Notes under the pieces: generated by a model
Databases searched by the model: none
What the model was told of the DNA's origin: nothing
What the model saw: only the letters and a program-made list of their open reading frames with translations
Translations under genes and position numbers: made by a program
NCBI RefSeq assembly: GCF_000729995.1
Contig: NZ_JNFG01000009.1
Span: forward strand, 1 to 64,000
Reading direction: 5' to 3'
DNA from: Caballeronia sordidicola
GTDB lineage: Bacteria > Pseudomonadota > Gammaproteobacteria > Burkholderiales > Burkholderiaceae
DNA: 64,000 bases
Part shown: positions 26,572-35,703 of the stretch, piece after piece
How positions within the stretch are numbered: the stretch's first letter is position 1
Layout of the letters: every line of letters begins with the position of its first letter

Positions 26572-27429
26572 TCAGGTCTCGTCGACGACGCGGTTGCTCA
26601 GCACACCGACGCCCTCGAGCTCGATTTCGCAGAGGTCCCCGGCCTTCATCCAGATCGGTGGCTTGCGCGCGAGGCCGACGCCTGAAGGCGTGCCGGTGAT
26701 GATGATGTCGCCGGGCACGAGGGCCATCCCCTCGGAACAAGCAGCGACGAGCGTGGCCACGTCGAAGATCATGTCGCGGGTGTTGGCGTCCTGCATGACT
26801 TCGCCGTTTAAGCGGCACTGCAGCCTCAAGCCCGTGGCGCCAGAGGGCAGTTCGTCTGCCGTGACGAACTCGGGGCCGAAGCTTCCGCTCCGGTCGAAGT
26901 TCTTGCCCCACAGCCACTGGCCCGAACGAAACTGGAAGTCGCGTATCGAGCCGTCGTTGAACAGCGAATAGCCCGCGACGTGCTCGAGCGCCTTGTCCTT
27001 CGAGATGTAGCGGCCACCTTTGCCGATCACCGCCACGAACTCGGCCTCATAGTCGAACTGGGTCGACACCTTGGGCCGCACGATCGCCTCACCGTGTGCG
27101 ACCCACGAGCTGGGAAAGCGCTGAAAAATGACCGGATGACTGGGCGGCTCGAACTTGCTCTCCTTCGCGTGGTCAGCGTAGTTCAGCCCGATGGCGAAGG
27201 CCTTGGAGGGATTCTGGACCGGTGGCAGCAGGCGTAAGCCTGCGAGAGGACGGCGCACCGTGGCGGCTGCCGAAGCTTCCACGGCAGCACGCATTCCGCT
27301 CTCGCCACGGCACAGCAACTCATCCAGCGTGGACGGTAAACCGAGTGCCGTGATGTCCACGACTTCATCGTGGATGCGCACACCCAACGCGGGCTTGCCG
27401 TCGTCGGCGATGAAAGCGATCAGTCTCAT
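26572..27429 (-). CDS. Fumarylacetoacetate hydrolase-family protein
   Basis: This 285-aa protein has the FAH core: KAFAIGLNYADHAKES, VSTQFDYEAEFVAVIGKGGR (with the metal-binding Glu residues), AGYSLFNDGSIRDFQFRSGQW, NTRDMIFDVATLVA, PGDIIITGTPSGVGLARKP and a C-terminal CEIELEGVGVLSNRVVDE. Members hydrolyse C-C bonds of acylpyruvates or decarboxylate/hydrate meta-cleavage products. With the extradiol dioxygenase and FAD hydroxylase of the same strand it completes a ring-cleavage logic. Five bases separate it from the alpha/beta hydrolase upstream. Confidence 0.9.
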   Translation of the reverse strand: MRLIAFIADDGKPALGVRIHDEVVDITALGLPSTLDELLCRGESGMRAAVEASAAATVRRPLAGLRLLPPVQNPSKAFAIGLNYADHAKESKFEPPSHPVIFQRFPSSWVAHGEAIVRPKVSTQFDYEAEFVAVIGKGGRYISKDKALEHVAGYSLFNDGSIRDFQFRSGQWLWGKNFDRSGSFGPEFVTADELPSGATGLRLQCRLNGEVMQDANTRDMIFDVATLVAACSEGMALVPGDIIITGTPSGVGLARKPPIWMKAGDLCEIELEGVGVLSNRVVDET

Positions 27430-27434
27430 TGCGT

Positions 27435-28442
27435 TTACTCCTCAGAAGATTTCAATGAATCCAGCGCCGCTGGCCGACGCTGCAACAACGCGGCAAAGGC
27501 ACGGCAGATCTCGTCGTTGGCTCGACGGGCCGACACCGATACCTCGAAGAAACCCAGGAACGGATGGAACATGTCTTCGAACCGGAGCACCTCCACGGGA
27601 ACGCCAGCGGCGTCGAGGCGTGCCGCATAGGCCAGTCCCTCTTCGCAGAGCGGGTCTTGTCCGGCAATCGCCAACACCGCAGGCGGCAATCCGCTGAAAG
27701 CCGTGGCGTGCAAAGGGGAGGGCGGAAACATGCCGGCTTGCGCTGAGTTCGATCCCATGTAGAGCCGCGAGATATCACGCAGATCCGCGGGCGACAGCAT
27801 CGGGAAGTCGCTCCGTTTCGCTTCGATCCGTAAGGTGTCCCGAGCCAGGTCGACGCCAGGCACCACCAGCAGTTGTGCCGCGAGACGCTCCTTGCGGTCC
27901 CGCAGGGTCAGGGCGGTCGAGGCGGCGAGGTTGCCACCTGCACTTTCGCCTGCCACCGCCACGCGTGATTCATCGCCTCCCAGCACCGACACGTTGCGGA
28001 TGGCCCATAGCGTGGCCGTCAACGCGTCATCGTGCGCGGCGGGAAACGGATGTTCGGGCGCCAGCCGATAGTCGACAGATACGACGACAGCGTGCATGTC
28101 GCGACAGAGCTTGCGCGCGATGTCATCCATCAGTTCGACGCTACCGAGGACGAATCCACCACCGTGGAAGAACACTACCGTCGGCAACCCCGTTTGTGCC
28201 TCTTGCGGGCGATAGACCCGCACCGGAACATGAGCGCCGTCGAACACGGCGAGGGCATCTTCGACAGCGCCAACGATGGGCAACGGAAAACGTTCCCGCG
28301 CTGCCATGATGGCGCATCGCATTCGCTCGCGGGCTTGCGCGGGGGTGCCGGAAAATGGCGGCGGTGCGTTAGCGACGCGCATGGCCGACACAACGGCGGC
28401 CAGTTCGGGATCGAGTGGGAGTGGTGTCGCAGCGTTGCTCAT
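27435..28442 (-). CDS. Alpha/beta hydrolase, HSL (hormone-sensitive lipase) family
   Basis: This 335-aa protein has the oxyanion motif HGGGFVLGS, the nucleophile elbow GESAGGN, an Asp-containing AGQDPLCEEGLAYA and the catalytic His in FEDMFHPFLGF. These are typical of HSL-type esterases/lipases. I start at ATG 28442. The upstream in-frame sequence belongs to a decayed amidohydrolase, so the longer frame is an artefact of that fusion. It probably hydrolyses an ester or lactone in the pathway. Confidence 0.88.
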   Translation of the reverse strand: MSNAATPLPLDPELAAVVSAMRVANAPPPFSGTPAQARERMRCAIMAARERFPLPIVGAVEDALAVFDGAHVPVRVYRPQEAQTGLPTVVFFHGGGFVLGSVELMDDIARKLCRDMHAVVVSVDYRLAPEHPFPAAHDDALTATLWAIRNVSVLGGDESRVAVAGESAGGNLAASTALTLRDRKERLAAQLLVVPGVDLARDTLRIEAKRSDFPMLSPADLRDISRLYMGSNSAQAGMFPPSPLHATAFSGLPPAVLAIAGQDPLCEEGLAYAARLDAAGVPVEVLRFEDMFHPFLGFFEVSVSARRANDEICRAFAALLQRRPAALDSLKSSEE

Positions 28443-28745
28443 TGCAGTTCGGGAATGTACTGTTGGGAAGCAAGCGCGTTGCCGCAGCCCGTGCACATCG
28501 ACATTGAGAATGCGGCCATGGCGCTTGATGGCGCGTCCAGCAACAAAGACCGTATCCGCGTTGTCCGGACGGGCTCGCAGGACCCCGGTGCCGATCGCAT
28601 CGACACGCCTGGCATCGTGGGCGGCGATAGGCGGCGCCGCGATGCCTTTGCCCTCGACCAGGATGTCGCCCTTGGGAAGGTCGCCGATGGCCGTATCCGT
28701 GCTTAGAACCCGGCCGCCAGTCAGGAGAATGCGTCGCTCGCTCAC
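28443..28745 (-). pseudogene. Amidohydrolase with large in-frame internal deletion
   Basis: The frame begins like an amidohydrolase/cytosine-deaminase-type protein (RRILLTGGRVLSTDTAIGDL, then GDILVEGKGIA) and continues to about residue 53. It then jumps to the C-terminal block ADTVFVAGRAIKRHGRILNV. Intact members are about 400-470 aa with metal-binding HxH motifs; none remain. The frame is uninterrupted and runs on into the alpha/beta hydrolase gene. This resembles the thiolase remnant at 8331. Confidence 0.82.
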
Positions 28746-28749
28746 AATG

Positions 28750-30249
28750 TCATCCCTTCAGCCATTTGCCGATTTGCGCCCGGGCTTCGCCGGCACCCGT
28801 CACCGTCGTACTGGCCCACGCCACGTAGCCGTCCGGTCGCACCAGTAGTGCCTTCACGCTGTCCATCGATGCGGGAACATGTGCGGCGCGAGCCTGCAAC
28901 ACCGTGACGGGCAGTCCGGACACATCGAGTGCCTCGAACTGGCGGCTGAAGCCCTCGAGATCGATCAGTACGAAGTGCCGGCACCGAAGGGTTTCCGTCA
29001 CCGCGACGGAACGCCCGTCGAGCAACAGCAGATCGAAGTCGGGACAGCGCAGACCGGTCAGCGGGTGGCTATCGGCATCGCGCGGGTAGGGCGCTTCCAG
29101 GCCGCATAGTTCCAGCACCAGCCTGCGTTGCACATCGGGCTGCGCAACGATGTGCTCCTGCATCCGGCGCTTGAGGGTCACTGCCTCCGGCTCGAAATTG
29201 AACTGCAACGCACACTGCGCCTTCACGCTGTCGAGCAGCGCGCGCATGACCGGGAGACGTTCCGTGTCATACGTGTCGAGAGTGGCCGCGTCGGCCACGC
29301 CGTTAATGACGTTGGCGAGTTTCCAGCCGAGATTGAAGGCGTCCTGCAGACAGAAATTCATTCCCACGCCGCTCGCAGGGTAATGAATACGCGAGGATTC
29401 GCCGACCAGGAAAGCACGTCCTTGGCGCAGGCTTGGGACCGCACGCATCTGGTCGTCGAAACGCGATGCCCAACGGTATCCCTCAATGCCATAGTCGGTC
29501 CCGTGCACGTCGCGAATACACTGGAGCGCCTCCTCCAGTGTGACGGGCTCGTCCTTCGGCGCATGGCGACGATCACGGTGCACAATATTGAACCGGGTAA
29601 TCCCTTCGCCAAACGTGTAACCGCGTACCCAGCCCATTCCGTTATCGATGTTGATCCGTCCACCGGGCCAGGGCGCCTTCAGTTCAGCATCGATCACGAT
29701 GCCGCGAAAGGTGCCCGAGCGGCCGTCGAACGGCAGACCGATTTTCGAGCGTACGGTACTGCGGCCTCCGTCGGCGCCGATCAGGTAAAGCGCGCGCAGC
29801 GTCGAGATAGCACCGGAGGTATCGACCACGTCGACCTCGACACTGTCTGCATGTTGACGGACCTCCCGAGCTTCGGCGCCGCGTTGCACCTCAACGCCGC
29901 ATTCCGCCGCCCAGTCCCACAGAATTTCTTCGGTCATGTTCTGTGGTAGGCCCAGCGTGAAACCAAAGCGCGTTTCCAGATACTTCCATTCGATCGGATG
30001 GAACCCGGCCCAGATGTGGGACGGACGAAACGGGTAATCGGCGATCTTGCGCGTCTTTTCAATGAACCTGTTCGCGATGCCGCGTGCATCGAACAACTCC
30101 AGCACGCGCGGCAGGATTGTGCCGGCGCGCGACTGGACTCCTTCGGTACGACGCTCGAGCACCAGCGTCCTGACGCCTCTTCCTGCCAGTTCCGCGGCGA
30201 CCGTGAGGCCTGACGGTCCACCACCGACAACTATCACATCCCACTGCAT
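28750..30249 (-). CDS. FAD-dependent aromatic monooxygenase (PHBH/phenol-hydroxylase fold)
   Basis: This 499-aa protein starts MQWDVIVVGGGPSGLTVAAE (GxGxxG), has the DG motif LIGADGGRSTVR, and the FAD-ribityl motif LVGESSRIHYPASGVGMNFC followed by LQDAFNLGWKLA. That motif is normally GDAAH; here Asp is replaced by Glu. A thioredoxin-like C-terminal domain follows. I start at ATG 30249, preceded by TGGAGAAA. The enzyme probably hydroxylates the aromatic ring before the extradiol cleavage step in the same cluster. Confidence 0.88.
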   Translation of the reverse strand: MQWDVIVVGGGPSGLTVAAELAGRGVRTLVLERRTEGVQSRAGTILPRVLELFDARGIANRFIEKTRKIADYPFRPSHIWAGFHPIEWKYLETRFGFTLGLPQNMTEEILWDWAAECGVEVQRGAEAREVRQHADSVEVDVVDTSGAISTLRALYLIGADGGRSTVRSKIGLPFDGRSGTFRGIVIDAELKAPWPGGRINIDNGMGWVRGYTFGEGITRFNIVHRDRRHAPKDEPVTLEEALQCIRDVHGTDYGIEGYRWASRFDDQMRAVPSLRQGRAFLVGESSRIHYPASGVGMNFCLQDAFNLGWKLANVINGVADAATLDTYDTERLPVMRALLDSVKAQCALQFNFEPEAVTLKRRMQEHIVAQPDVQRRLVLELCGLEAPYPRDADSHPLTGLRCPDFDLLLLDGRSVAVTETLRCRHFVLIDLEGFSRQFEALDVSGLPVTVLQARAAHVPASMDSVKALLVRPDGYVAWASTTVTGAGEARAQIGKWLKG

Positions 30250-31051
30250 CGTGTTTCTCCATCTACTTTGTGGACAGGAATTCTGTACCGCGATCCCGGA
30301 AACTCCGAGCACGGTGGAACCTCATTGGCGGCGGTGAGTTGCCGACGGTTCGCTCCGGTGTTGCGTTCGGACGTGAAAGGAACAAGATCAGCAAGCAGGT
30401 CATACTTGGACCACAGCGTGAGCGTATTCACCCTGTCTGACTTCAGGATACGAATCTTGCGAACGACGTACTTCTACCGTTGTTCGGAATTGCATTTTGG
30501 CTAGGTCGAAAGAACGCGGACATATCCGTATCAAGCGTTTGCCTGTCCGATATCGTCCAGAACGGCACCGCGTAGGACAGGTGATCTGATACGAGCTGCC
30601 GCTCCTGCCAGCGTTGGTTCTATAGCCAGTGCCCGTCCCGAGCAGACCGGAGCGAGTCAAACTCGACTGGGTAAAGGTGCTTCCTTAAATAGATATATAT
30701 AGTTATCCTGACAAATGATCTTGTTTTCATCGAAGAAAATTGCGGCAAAGCATCATGGCGGTCCAGAATGCGATCGCGCATGTGCCAGCTAATACCGACG
30801 CCAGCGCGCTTCAATACGCTTCGTGGGCACGACAGGCGCTCCGAGGGGTCAATCGAAGCCTGCTGGGAAGCCGCCGATCCGCGTGATGACCGAAGCGGAT
30901 CTCGTGAGAGGAAGGGGCATGGCACGTCTCCGGAAATGTTTTGAGCGCCTCGAACGGCTGCTATTTGTTGAGTCGATTATAGATTTCGCGAGACATTTAC
31001 AAAATTTATTGTTTAAATGTATGTCATTTATTCTGTAAAGGTCACACGAAA
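30250..31051. other. Divergent intergenic region between FAD monooxygenase and LysR gene
   Basis: About 800 bases with no supported gene. It becomes AT-rich toward 31000, next to the LysR start, as expected for a shared promoter region. A LysR-type operator cannot be assigned by eye. Confidence 0.45.
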
Positions 31052-32026
31052 ATGCGCTTCAACAAACTGGATCTCAATCAACTCGTTGTGCTCGACGCCA
31101 TCCTGTCCACACGCAGCGTCGGCCGCGCGGCCGAGCGGCTATTTCTCAGTCAGCCCGCAACGAGCTGCTCTCTGGCCCGCTTGCGCGAGTATTTCGAAGA
31201 TGAACTGCTGGTGCCGGTAGGGAAGACCCAGATTCTGACGCCGCTGGCAACAGAACTGATCAAGCCCGTCAGGGACGTGTTGTTGCAGGTTCAGACCATC
31301 ACGAGGGCAAGACCGACATTCGATCCGGCAACCTCTACACGGCGATTCACGATAGAGTCGTCCGATTACGTGATCAGCGTCTTTCTTTCCGAAGTGGTGA
31401 GACAGGCGGCGAAGCTCGCCCCACTGATGCAGTTCGATCTCCGCGCCCTCAGTCCACAGTCGCCGGAACATCTGGAGGGTGGTGAGGTCGAGCTACTCAT
31501 TGCCCCTGAATTCAATACGGTTCCCGGACACCCAGCGGAGCGGTTATTTGAAGATACGTTCTCGTGTCTGGTGTGTGCCGACCATCCGATGAAAGGCAGC
31601 ACGGTCACCGTCGACCAGTATTTTGAATCGGCGCATGTGGGCGTGGAATGGGCAGGCGGCCGGCGAGTGACCTATGATGCGCTAATGATCTCCACCGGGA
31701 CGCGAGTCCGTCGCCAGGACGTCATCTCGCCGACCTTCACGCTAGTCCCGGAACTCCTCGTCGGTACATCGAGAATTGCCACGCTGCCGACGCGACTCGC
31801 CTTGAAAATGGCGCAACGATTGCCGCTACGAATCCTGGCGTGTCCAATCAAAATACCGAAGTTCGTGGAAAAGGTTCAGTGGCACAAATATCAAGAACGT
31901 GATCCCGCGATCTCTTGGTTGCGCACGTTACTGCGTGACACAGCACGCGCTCTTCCAGCAGTTGAACTCACTGGGACCGGCACAGCTTCTGCTAAACGAG
32001 CGAGCCGACGCGGTGCAACGGGATAG
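31052..32026 (+). CDS. LysR-family transcriptional regulator (NodD/LinR-like)
   Basis: This 324-aa protein begins MRFNKLDLNQLVVLDAILST and SVGRAAERLFLSQPATSCSL, the winged-helix domain of the NodD subgroup. The effector domain has RRFTIESSDYVISVFLSEVV and the C-terminal LPLRILACPIKIPKFVEKVQ, WHKYQERDPAISWLRTLL. It is transcribed away from the FAD hydroxylase operon, which is the usual arrangement of a LysR activator and its target. It is probably the regulator of the catabolic island at 21-30 kb. Confidence 0.92.
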   Translation: MRFNKLDLNQLVVLDAILSTRSVGRAAERLFLSQPATSCSLARLREYFEDELLVPVGKTQILTPLATELIKPVRDVLLQVQTITRARPTFDPATSTRRFTIESSDYVISVFLSEVVRQAAKLAPLMQFDLRALSPQSPEHLEGGEVELLIAPEFNTVPGHPAERLFEDTFSCLVCADHPMKGSTVTVDQYFESAHVGVEWAGGRRVTYDALMISTGTRVRRQDVISPTFTLVPELLVGTSRIATLPTRLALKMAQRLPLRILACPIKIPKFVEKVQWHKYQERDPAISWLRTLLRDTARALPAVELTGTGTASAKRASRRGATG

Positions 32027-32206
32027 TCCGTGTTGGGGGGGTACCGACCTCTCCGGCCCGTAGGACCCGTTGACAGAATGTCGACGATATTTCCTGCTGG
32101 GACGGGTTTCTGTCCCAGAGACGCGATATCGGATTTGAGTATGCAAGCCTAAATACACCGTCCGCCGAAAGGGCGCACCTCCCGACGACACGACAATCCA
32201 ATCACG

Positions 32207-32395
32207 TCAGCGATAGGTCAAACCCGTTATGTCGATTTCCATTGGATTTCCTAGCATTATGCCAGTGGCTAGCCGTGCGGTGCCGCAGCACCATGTCCAA
32301 CCGAGGTGTCCATGGCCAAGGTTAAAGAAGAAATTGCGATGCAGAGACTTGCCGACGATTGGCGTACCATTGGGTGTCATCGGACGTAGTCTCAT
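32207..32395 (-). pseudogene. DadA-like amino-acid dehydrogenase 3' remnant
   Basis: About 60 residues match the C-terminus of D-amino-acid dehydrogenases: LRPMTPNGTPIVGKS and FFNLGHGHLGWTWCCGTARL, then a short tail and stop. The GHGxLGWT motif belongs to the FAD-binding end. Nothing upstream in frame continues the protein, so the first about 350 residues are gone. The frame overlaps no other real gene on this part of the strand. Confidence 0.85.
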
Positions 32396-32483
32396 TGGAT
32401 TCCGCGCTGTCCGCTTCGATCGCCGTCGCGAGCATCGTGTCAGGCAAGAAGGAACGCATGATCTACCAGCAAGCCAGAGTGTT

Positions 32484-33332
32484 CTACGTTCCCGGATAGT
32501 CTGCGGATTCACTGACTTCGGCCCAGGTTTCCAGGTCGGCCCGTAGCAAGTCGATTTTGCCTCGAACCGCGGACACTGCGGTCTTTCCTAGCAGCAGCCG
32601 CATTGGTGGCGCCGGTGATTCAACAGCGTGGACGATAGCCGCCGCTGCGCGTGCAGGGTCCCCCACCTGCCGGCCACTGCCGGCCCGAATCTGTTCTCGG
32701 CGAGCGCCGGCTGTGCCGGCGTAGTCCTCGATTATGCTCGCGGCTTCGCTAGCTGATCTCCCGGCCCAGTCGGTACGAAAGCCACTTGGCTCTACCAGGA
32801 GGACTTTGATGCCAAGTGGAGTGACCTCATGACTCAACGCCTCCGAAAAGCCTTCGACGGCGAACTTCGTTGCGTTGTAGTAGCCCACTCCCGCGGCGCC
32901 GCGTACGCCACCCATTGATGACATGTTGACTATGTATCCTCGCCTGCGTTGGCGCATGGCGGGCAAAACCGCCCGCGTCACATTCGCCAAGCCCCAGAAA
33001 TTTGTCTCGAACATGCGACGCACCTCATCGTGATCGCTTTCCTCGATGGCGCCGAAATAACCAATTCCCGCGTTGTTCACCAGCACATCGATCTGTCCAA
33101 ACTGTGCTTCGGCAGTTCTTACAGCGGTCGCAATTTGAGCGGGGTCGGTCACATCCAACGAAAGCAAAAGCACACGCCCTTCATGGCCTGCAGCGATGTC
33201 CTCTATGTGAGTCAGATCTCGGGCGGTGACGATGGCACGGTAGCCGAGATTGAGCACGCAATGCGCAATGGCTCTGCCGAAGCCGGTAGAACATCCGGTG
33301 ATGAACCAGACAGGGCGGTCTTGAGTGGACAT
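32484..33332 (-). CDS. SDR-family oxidoreductase
   Basis: This 282-aa classical SDR has WFITGCSTGFGRAIAHCVL (cofactor site), LVNNAGIGYFGAIEE, the catalytic YNATK and LLVEPSGFRTDW. The pattern matches the SDR subgroup often called retinol-dehydrogenase- or oxidoreductase-like, with an extended C-terminal region that includes AGSGRQVGDPARAAAAI. I start at ATG 33332; a TTG four codons upstream in the same frame is possible. The ribosome-binding site is weak in both cases. The substrate is unknown. Confidence 0.85.
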   Translation of the reverse strand: MSTQDRPVWFITGCSTGFGRAIAHCVLNLGYRAIVTARDLTHIEDIAAGHEGRVLLLSLDVTDPAQIATAVRTAEAQFGQIDVLVNNAGIGYFGAIEESDHDEVRRMFETNFWGLANVTRAVLPAMRQRRRGYIVNMSSMGGVRGAAGVGYYNATKFAVEGFSEALSHEVTPLGIKVLLVEPSGFRTDWAGRSASEAASIIEDYAGTAGARREQIRAGSGRQVGDPARAAAAIVHAVESPAPPMRLLLGKTAVSAVRGKIDLLRADLETWAEVSESADYPGT

Positions 33333-33443
33333 GCTATGTCTCAATGAAAAGGATAAAGGGGGCAGGTCCGGGCAACTCGTGCTATTCGGACCACACGAGC
33401 GCTTGGTCGCTTAGCCGCAGACGGACCTGGCGGCAAAGCGCTC

Positions 33444-34142
33444 TCACCGATGCTCACTAAGGAATGTCAATGCGCGCCCGTGAGCGAGCGCTGATGCCGG
33501 CTGACAGTATGTCTCCCGTTCTGCGCAATTGAAGCCGTGGTCCGCTTCAGGATACGTATGGATTTCCGCATCGCGTCCAGCGAATCTCTTCCGAAGGTCG
33601 TGGGCAAGTGAAATTGGAACGTGCTGGTCGCGTTCGCCGAAATGGAACTGCATGGGCGCGGTGATGGTCCCGGCAAGATCGAGTGCGCCGAGAATGCCGC
33701 CGCCGTAATAGGACACTCCGATATCAATCGTCCCTTGCGCGGCGGCCGCATAAGTCAGCCAGCCGCCCAGGCAGAAGCCGACTGCCGCGACCTTGCCAAT
33801 CATCTCGGGCATGGTCCGCAATGCGGCTGCGGTCGAACCGACGTCCGCCACCGCTTTTTTCATATCGAGCTGGTCATAAAGTGCGTTCGCCCTGACTCGC
33901 TCGGCGCCTTCATAGCCGATCTCCATGCGAGGTTGAATGCGCCAGAACAAATCCGGCGCGAGCGCGATGTAGCCATCGGCTGCGTACTGGTCTGCGACGG
34001 CGCGGATGTGCGCGTTTACGCCAAAGATTTCCTGAATGATGATGACGGCGGGCCCGGTGCACTTCCGGGGCAGGGAGAGATAGCCCTGGAAGCTGCCGCC
34101 GTCATCGGCCGGAATGTCGATCCACCTGGAAGTCACTGACAC
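33444..34142 (-). CDS. Dienelactone hydrolase-family protein
   Basis: This 232-aa protein has the DLH catalytic triad: nucleophile Cys in VGFCLGGWLTY, Asp in GERDQHVPISLAH and His in YPEADHGFNCAER, plus VIIIQEIFGVNAHIRAVADQ near the N-terminus. I start at GTG 34142, which has AAAGGAG at good spacing; the open frame extends upstream without resemblance to the family. Dienelactone hydrolase opens the lactone formed from chloro- or methyl-muconates. Here the true substrate is unknown, and no ortho-cleavage genes are adjacent. Confidence 0.88.
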   Translation of the reverse strand: MSVTSRWIDIPADDGGSFQGYLSLPRKCTGPAVIIIQEIFGVNAHIRAVADQYAADGYIALAPDLFWRIQPRMEIGYEGAERVRANALYDQLDMKKAVADVGSTAAALRTMPEMIGKVAAVGFCLGGWLTYAAAAQGTIDIGVSYYGGGILGALDLAGTITAPMQFHFGERDQHVPISLAHDLRKRFAGRDAEIHTYPEADHGFNCAERETYCQPASALAHGRALTFLSEHR

Positions 34143-34387
34143 GTTGATGCTCCTTTTGCCTGGCACGAATGCCACGATGATGAGGATGCAATATCCGGAT
34201 ACTGCGGTTTCACGCCGAGGGTTGCAAATCGCTAAAAGATTCGCAGCCACTTGAGCTAACGAGATCCTGATTCCTGCTCGCGAGGCATGCGCTCCGAACA
34301 CGCAGGTTCGGAGCGTATGAGGCCAGCCGACACGGGGGCGCTGGACCGGGATAGGCAAATGCCGCCCGCTCCCGGTCTTGCATCGGC

Positions 34388-35518
34388 TTAGAACTTATGT
34401 CGCATCCCGATGCGGGCTACCACTTGCGTCGTCGTGCTTGACTCGTTGCCCGCAAACCCTTGGTACACGTCGGCGTCGGCACCACCGGATGCCTTCTGAT
34501 AGACCCCCATCAGGTACACGTCGGTACGCTTTGACAGCGCATAGTCAGCCATCAGATTGACCTGGTTGTACTTCGGCTTTGCGCCGTTGAAGTCGACCTT
34601 GCCCTCCGTAAATGTGTAGCCGGCACCCAACGTTGCTGCGGGCGTCAGGTGATAGTTGGCCCAGGCTTCGTAGTTATTGAACGTGACCGTATTTCCCGCG
34701 ATACCGGTGGAGTCGTCGAACCGGGTATTCGTGAATGCCAGGCCCAGTTGCGCCGGCCCAATGGTATACGTACCACCTGCGCCGATCACTTGCATGTTGC
34801 GCGGCGCGCCGACGTAGCCAAACGCACCTTCACCATTCGATACGCCCGGGGTTCCGTTGGACTGGAAGTTGCCATCGGCAAATTGCTGGGCCGGATTGCG
34901 CGCGTAGAAGTAGGCTGCGCCGAGATATAGAGGGCCGTTAGCGTACGAAACACCACCGGCAATGGTGCTGTTCTGCCGGAAGTTGCCGGCAACGCCACCG
35001 AACGCGTACATCGCTTCGGCAGTGACCCCGGCCCACGTAGGCGTCACGTATTTGACTGTGTTGTTCACGCGAAAGCCGTTATCCGAGTTATCGATGTCGC
35101 TTGGGTGCGAGAACAACGCGCCCCACTGACCATTGAAGGTCGTTGGTTGCACGATGTCTACGCTCGCGTCGTACTGGCGGCCCAATGTCAGCTGACCCCA
35201 GGCGTTGTTGGTCACGCCAACGTACGCCTGCCGCCCGAACTCGAGACCACCCTGGCCCAGACGTCCGTTGAAGACGTTAAAACCATTCTCCAACTGGAAG
35301 ATCACCTTGGTTCCACCACCGAGATCCTCGCTACCCCTCAGGCCCCAACGGCTGCCTTGGGCGACGCCGCTTTGTGCCTGCACAAGGCTGTGACCGGCCG
35401 AGTTGTTCGTGTAGGTGATACCTGCATCGATGATGCCATACAGCGTGACGCTATTTTGGGCGAACGCTGGCGCGGCAAAGGTGCCGGCGAATGCACAGGC
35501 CATTAGCGACTTCTTCAT
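34388..35518 (-). CDS. Outer-membrane porin, Burkholderia type
   Basis: This 376-aa protein begins with a signal peptide (MKKSLMACAFAGTFAAPAFA) followed by QNSVTLYGIIDAGITYTNNS. SRWGLRGSEDLGGGTKVIFQ, GRQYDASVDIVQPT and a C-terminal VARIGMRHKF with terminal Phe complete the intact 16-strand porin. It is more canonical than the two other porins in the window. AT-rich DNA upstream (35519-35700) probably holds its promoter. Confidence 0.95.
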   Translation of the reverse strand: MKKSLMACAFAGTFAAPAFAQNSVTLYGIIDAGITYTNNSAGHSLVQAQSGVAQGSRWGLRGSEDLGGGTKVIFQLENGFNVFNGRLGQGGLEFGRQAYVGVTNNAWGQLTLGRQYDASVDIVQPTTFNGQWGALFSHPSDIDNSDNGFRVNNTVKYVTPTWAGVTAEAMYAFGGVAGNFRQNSTIAGGVSYANGPLYLGAAYFYARNPAQQFADGNFQSNGTPGVSNGEGAFGYVGAPRNMQVIGAGGTYTIGPAQLGLAFTNTRFDDSTGIAGNTVTFNNYEAWANYHLTPAATLGAGYTFTEGKVDFNGAKPKYNQVNLMADYALSKRTDVYLMGVYQKASGGADADVYQGFAGNESSTTTQVVARIGMRHKF

Positions 35519-35703
35519 TTAATGATCTCCAATAACAATGAGGGAAACCCGTAGCGGGTAGGTTTGCTTCGCATACGCGGGACTTGCGACAGAATCAACG
35601 ACTGTGAAAGCGCCAAGGCTAGTTAGTTAGCACATTATTTTAGTTAGGTATCCAAATCTAGCGATTTTTAAAATGGAGTAATGCCCTGGCCGCCCACTCG
35701 AAC

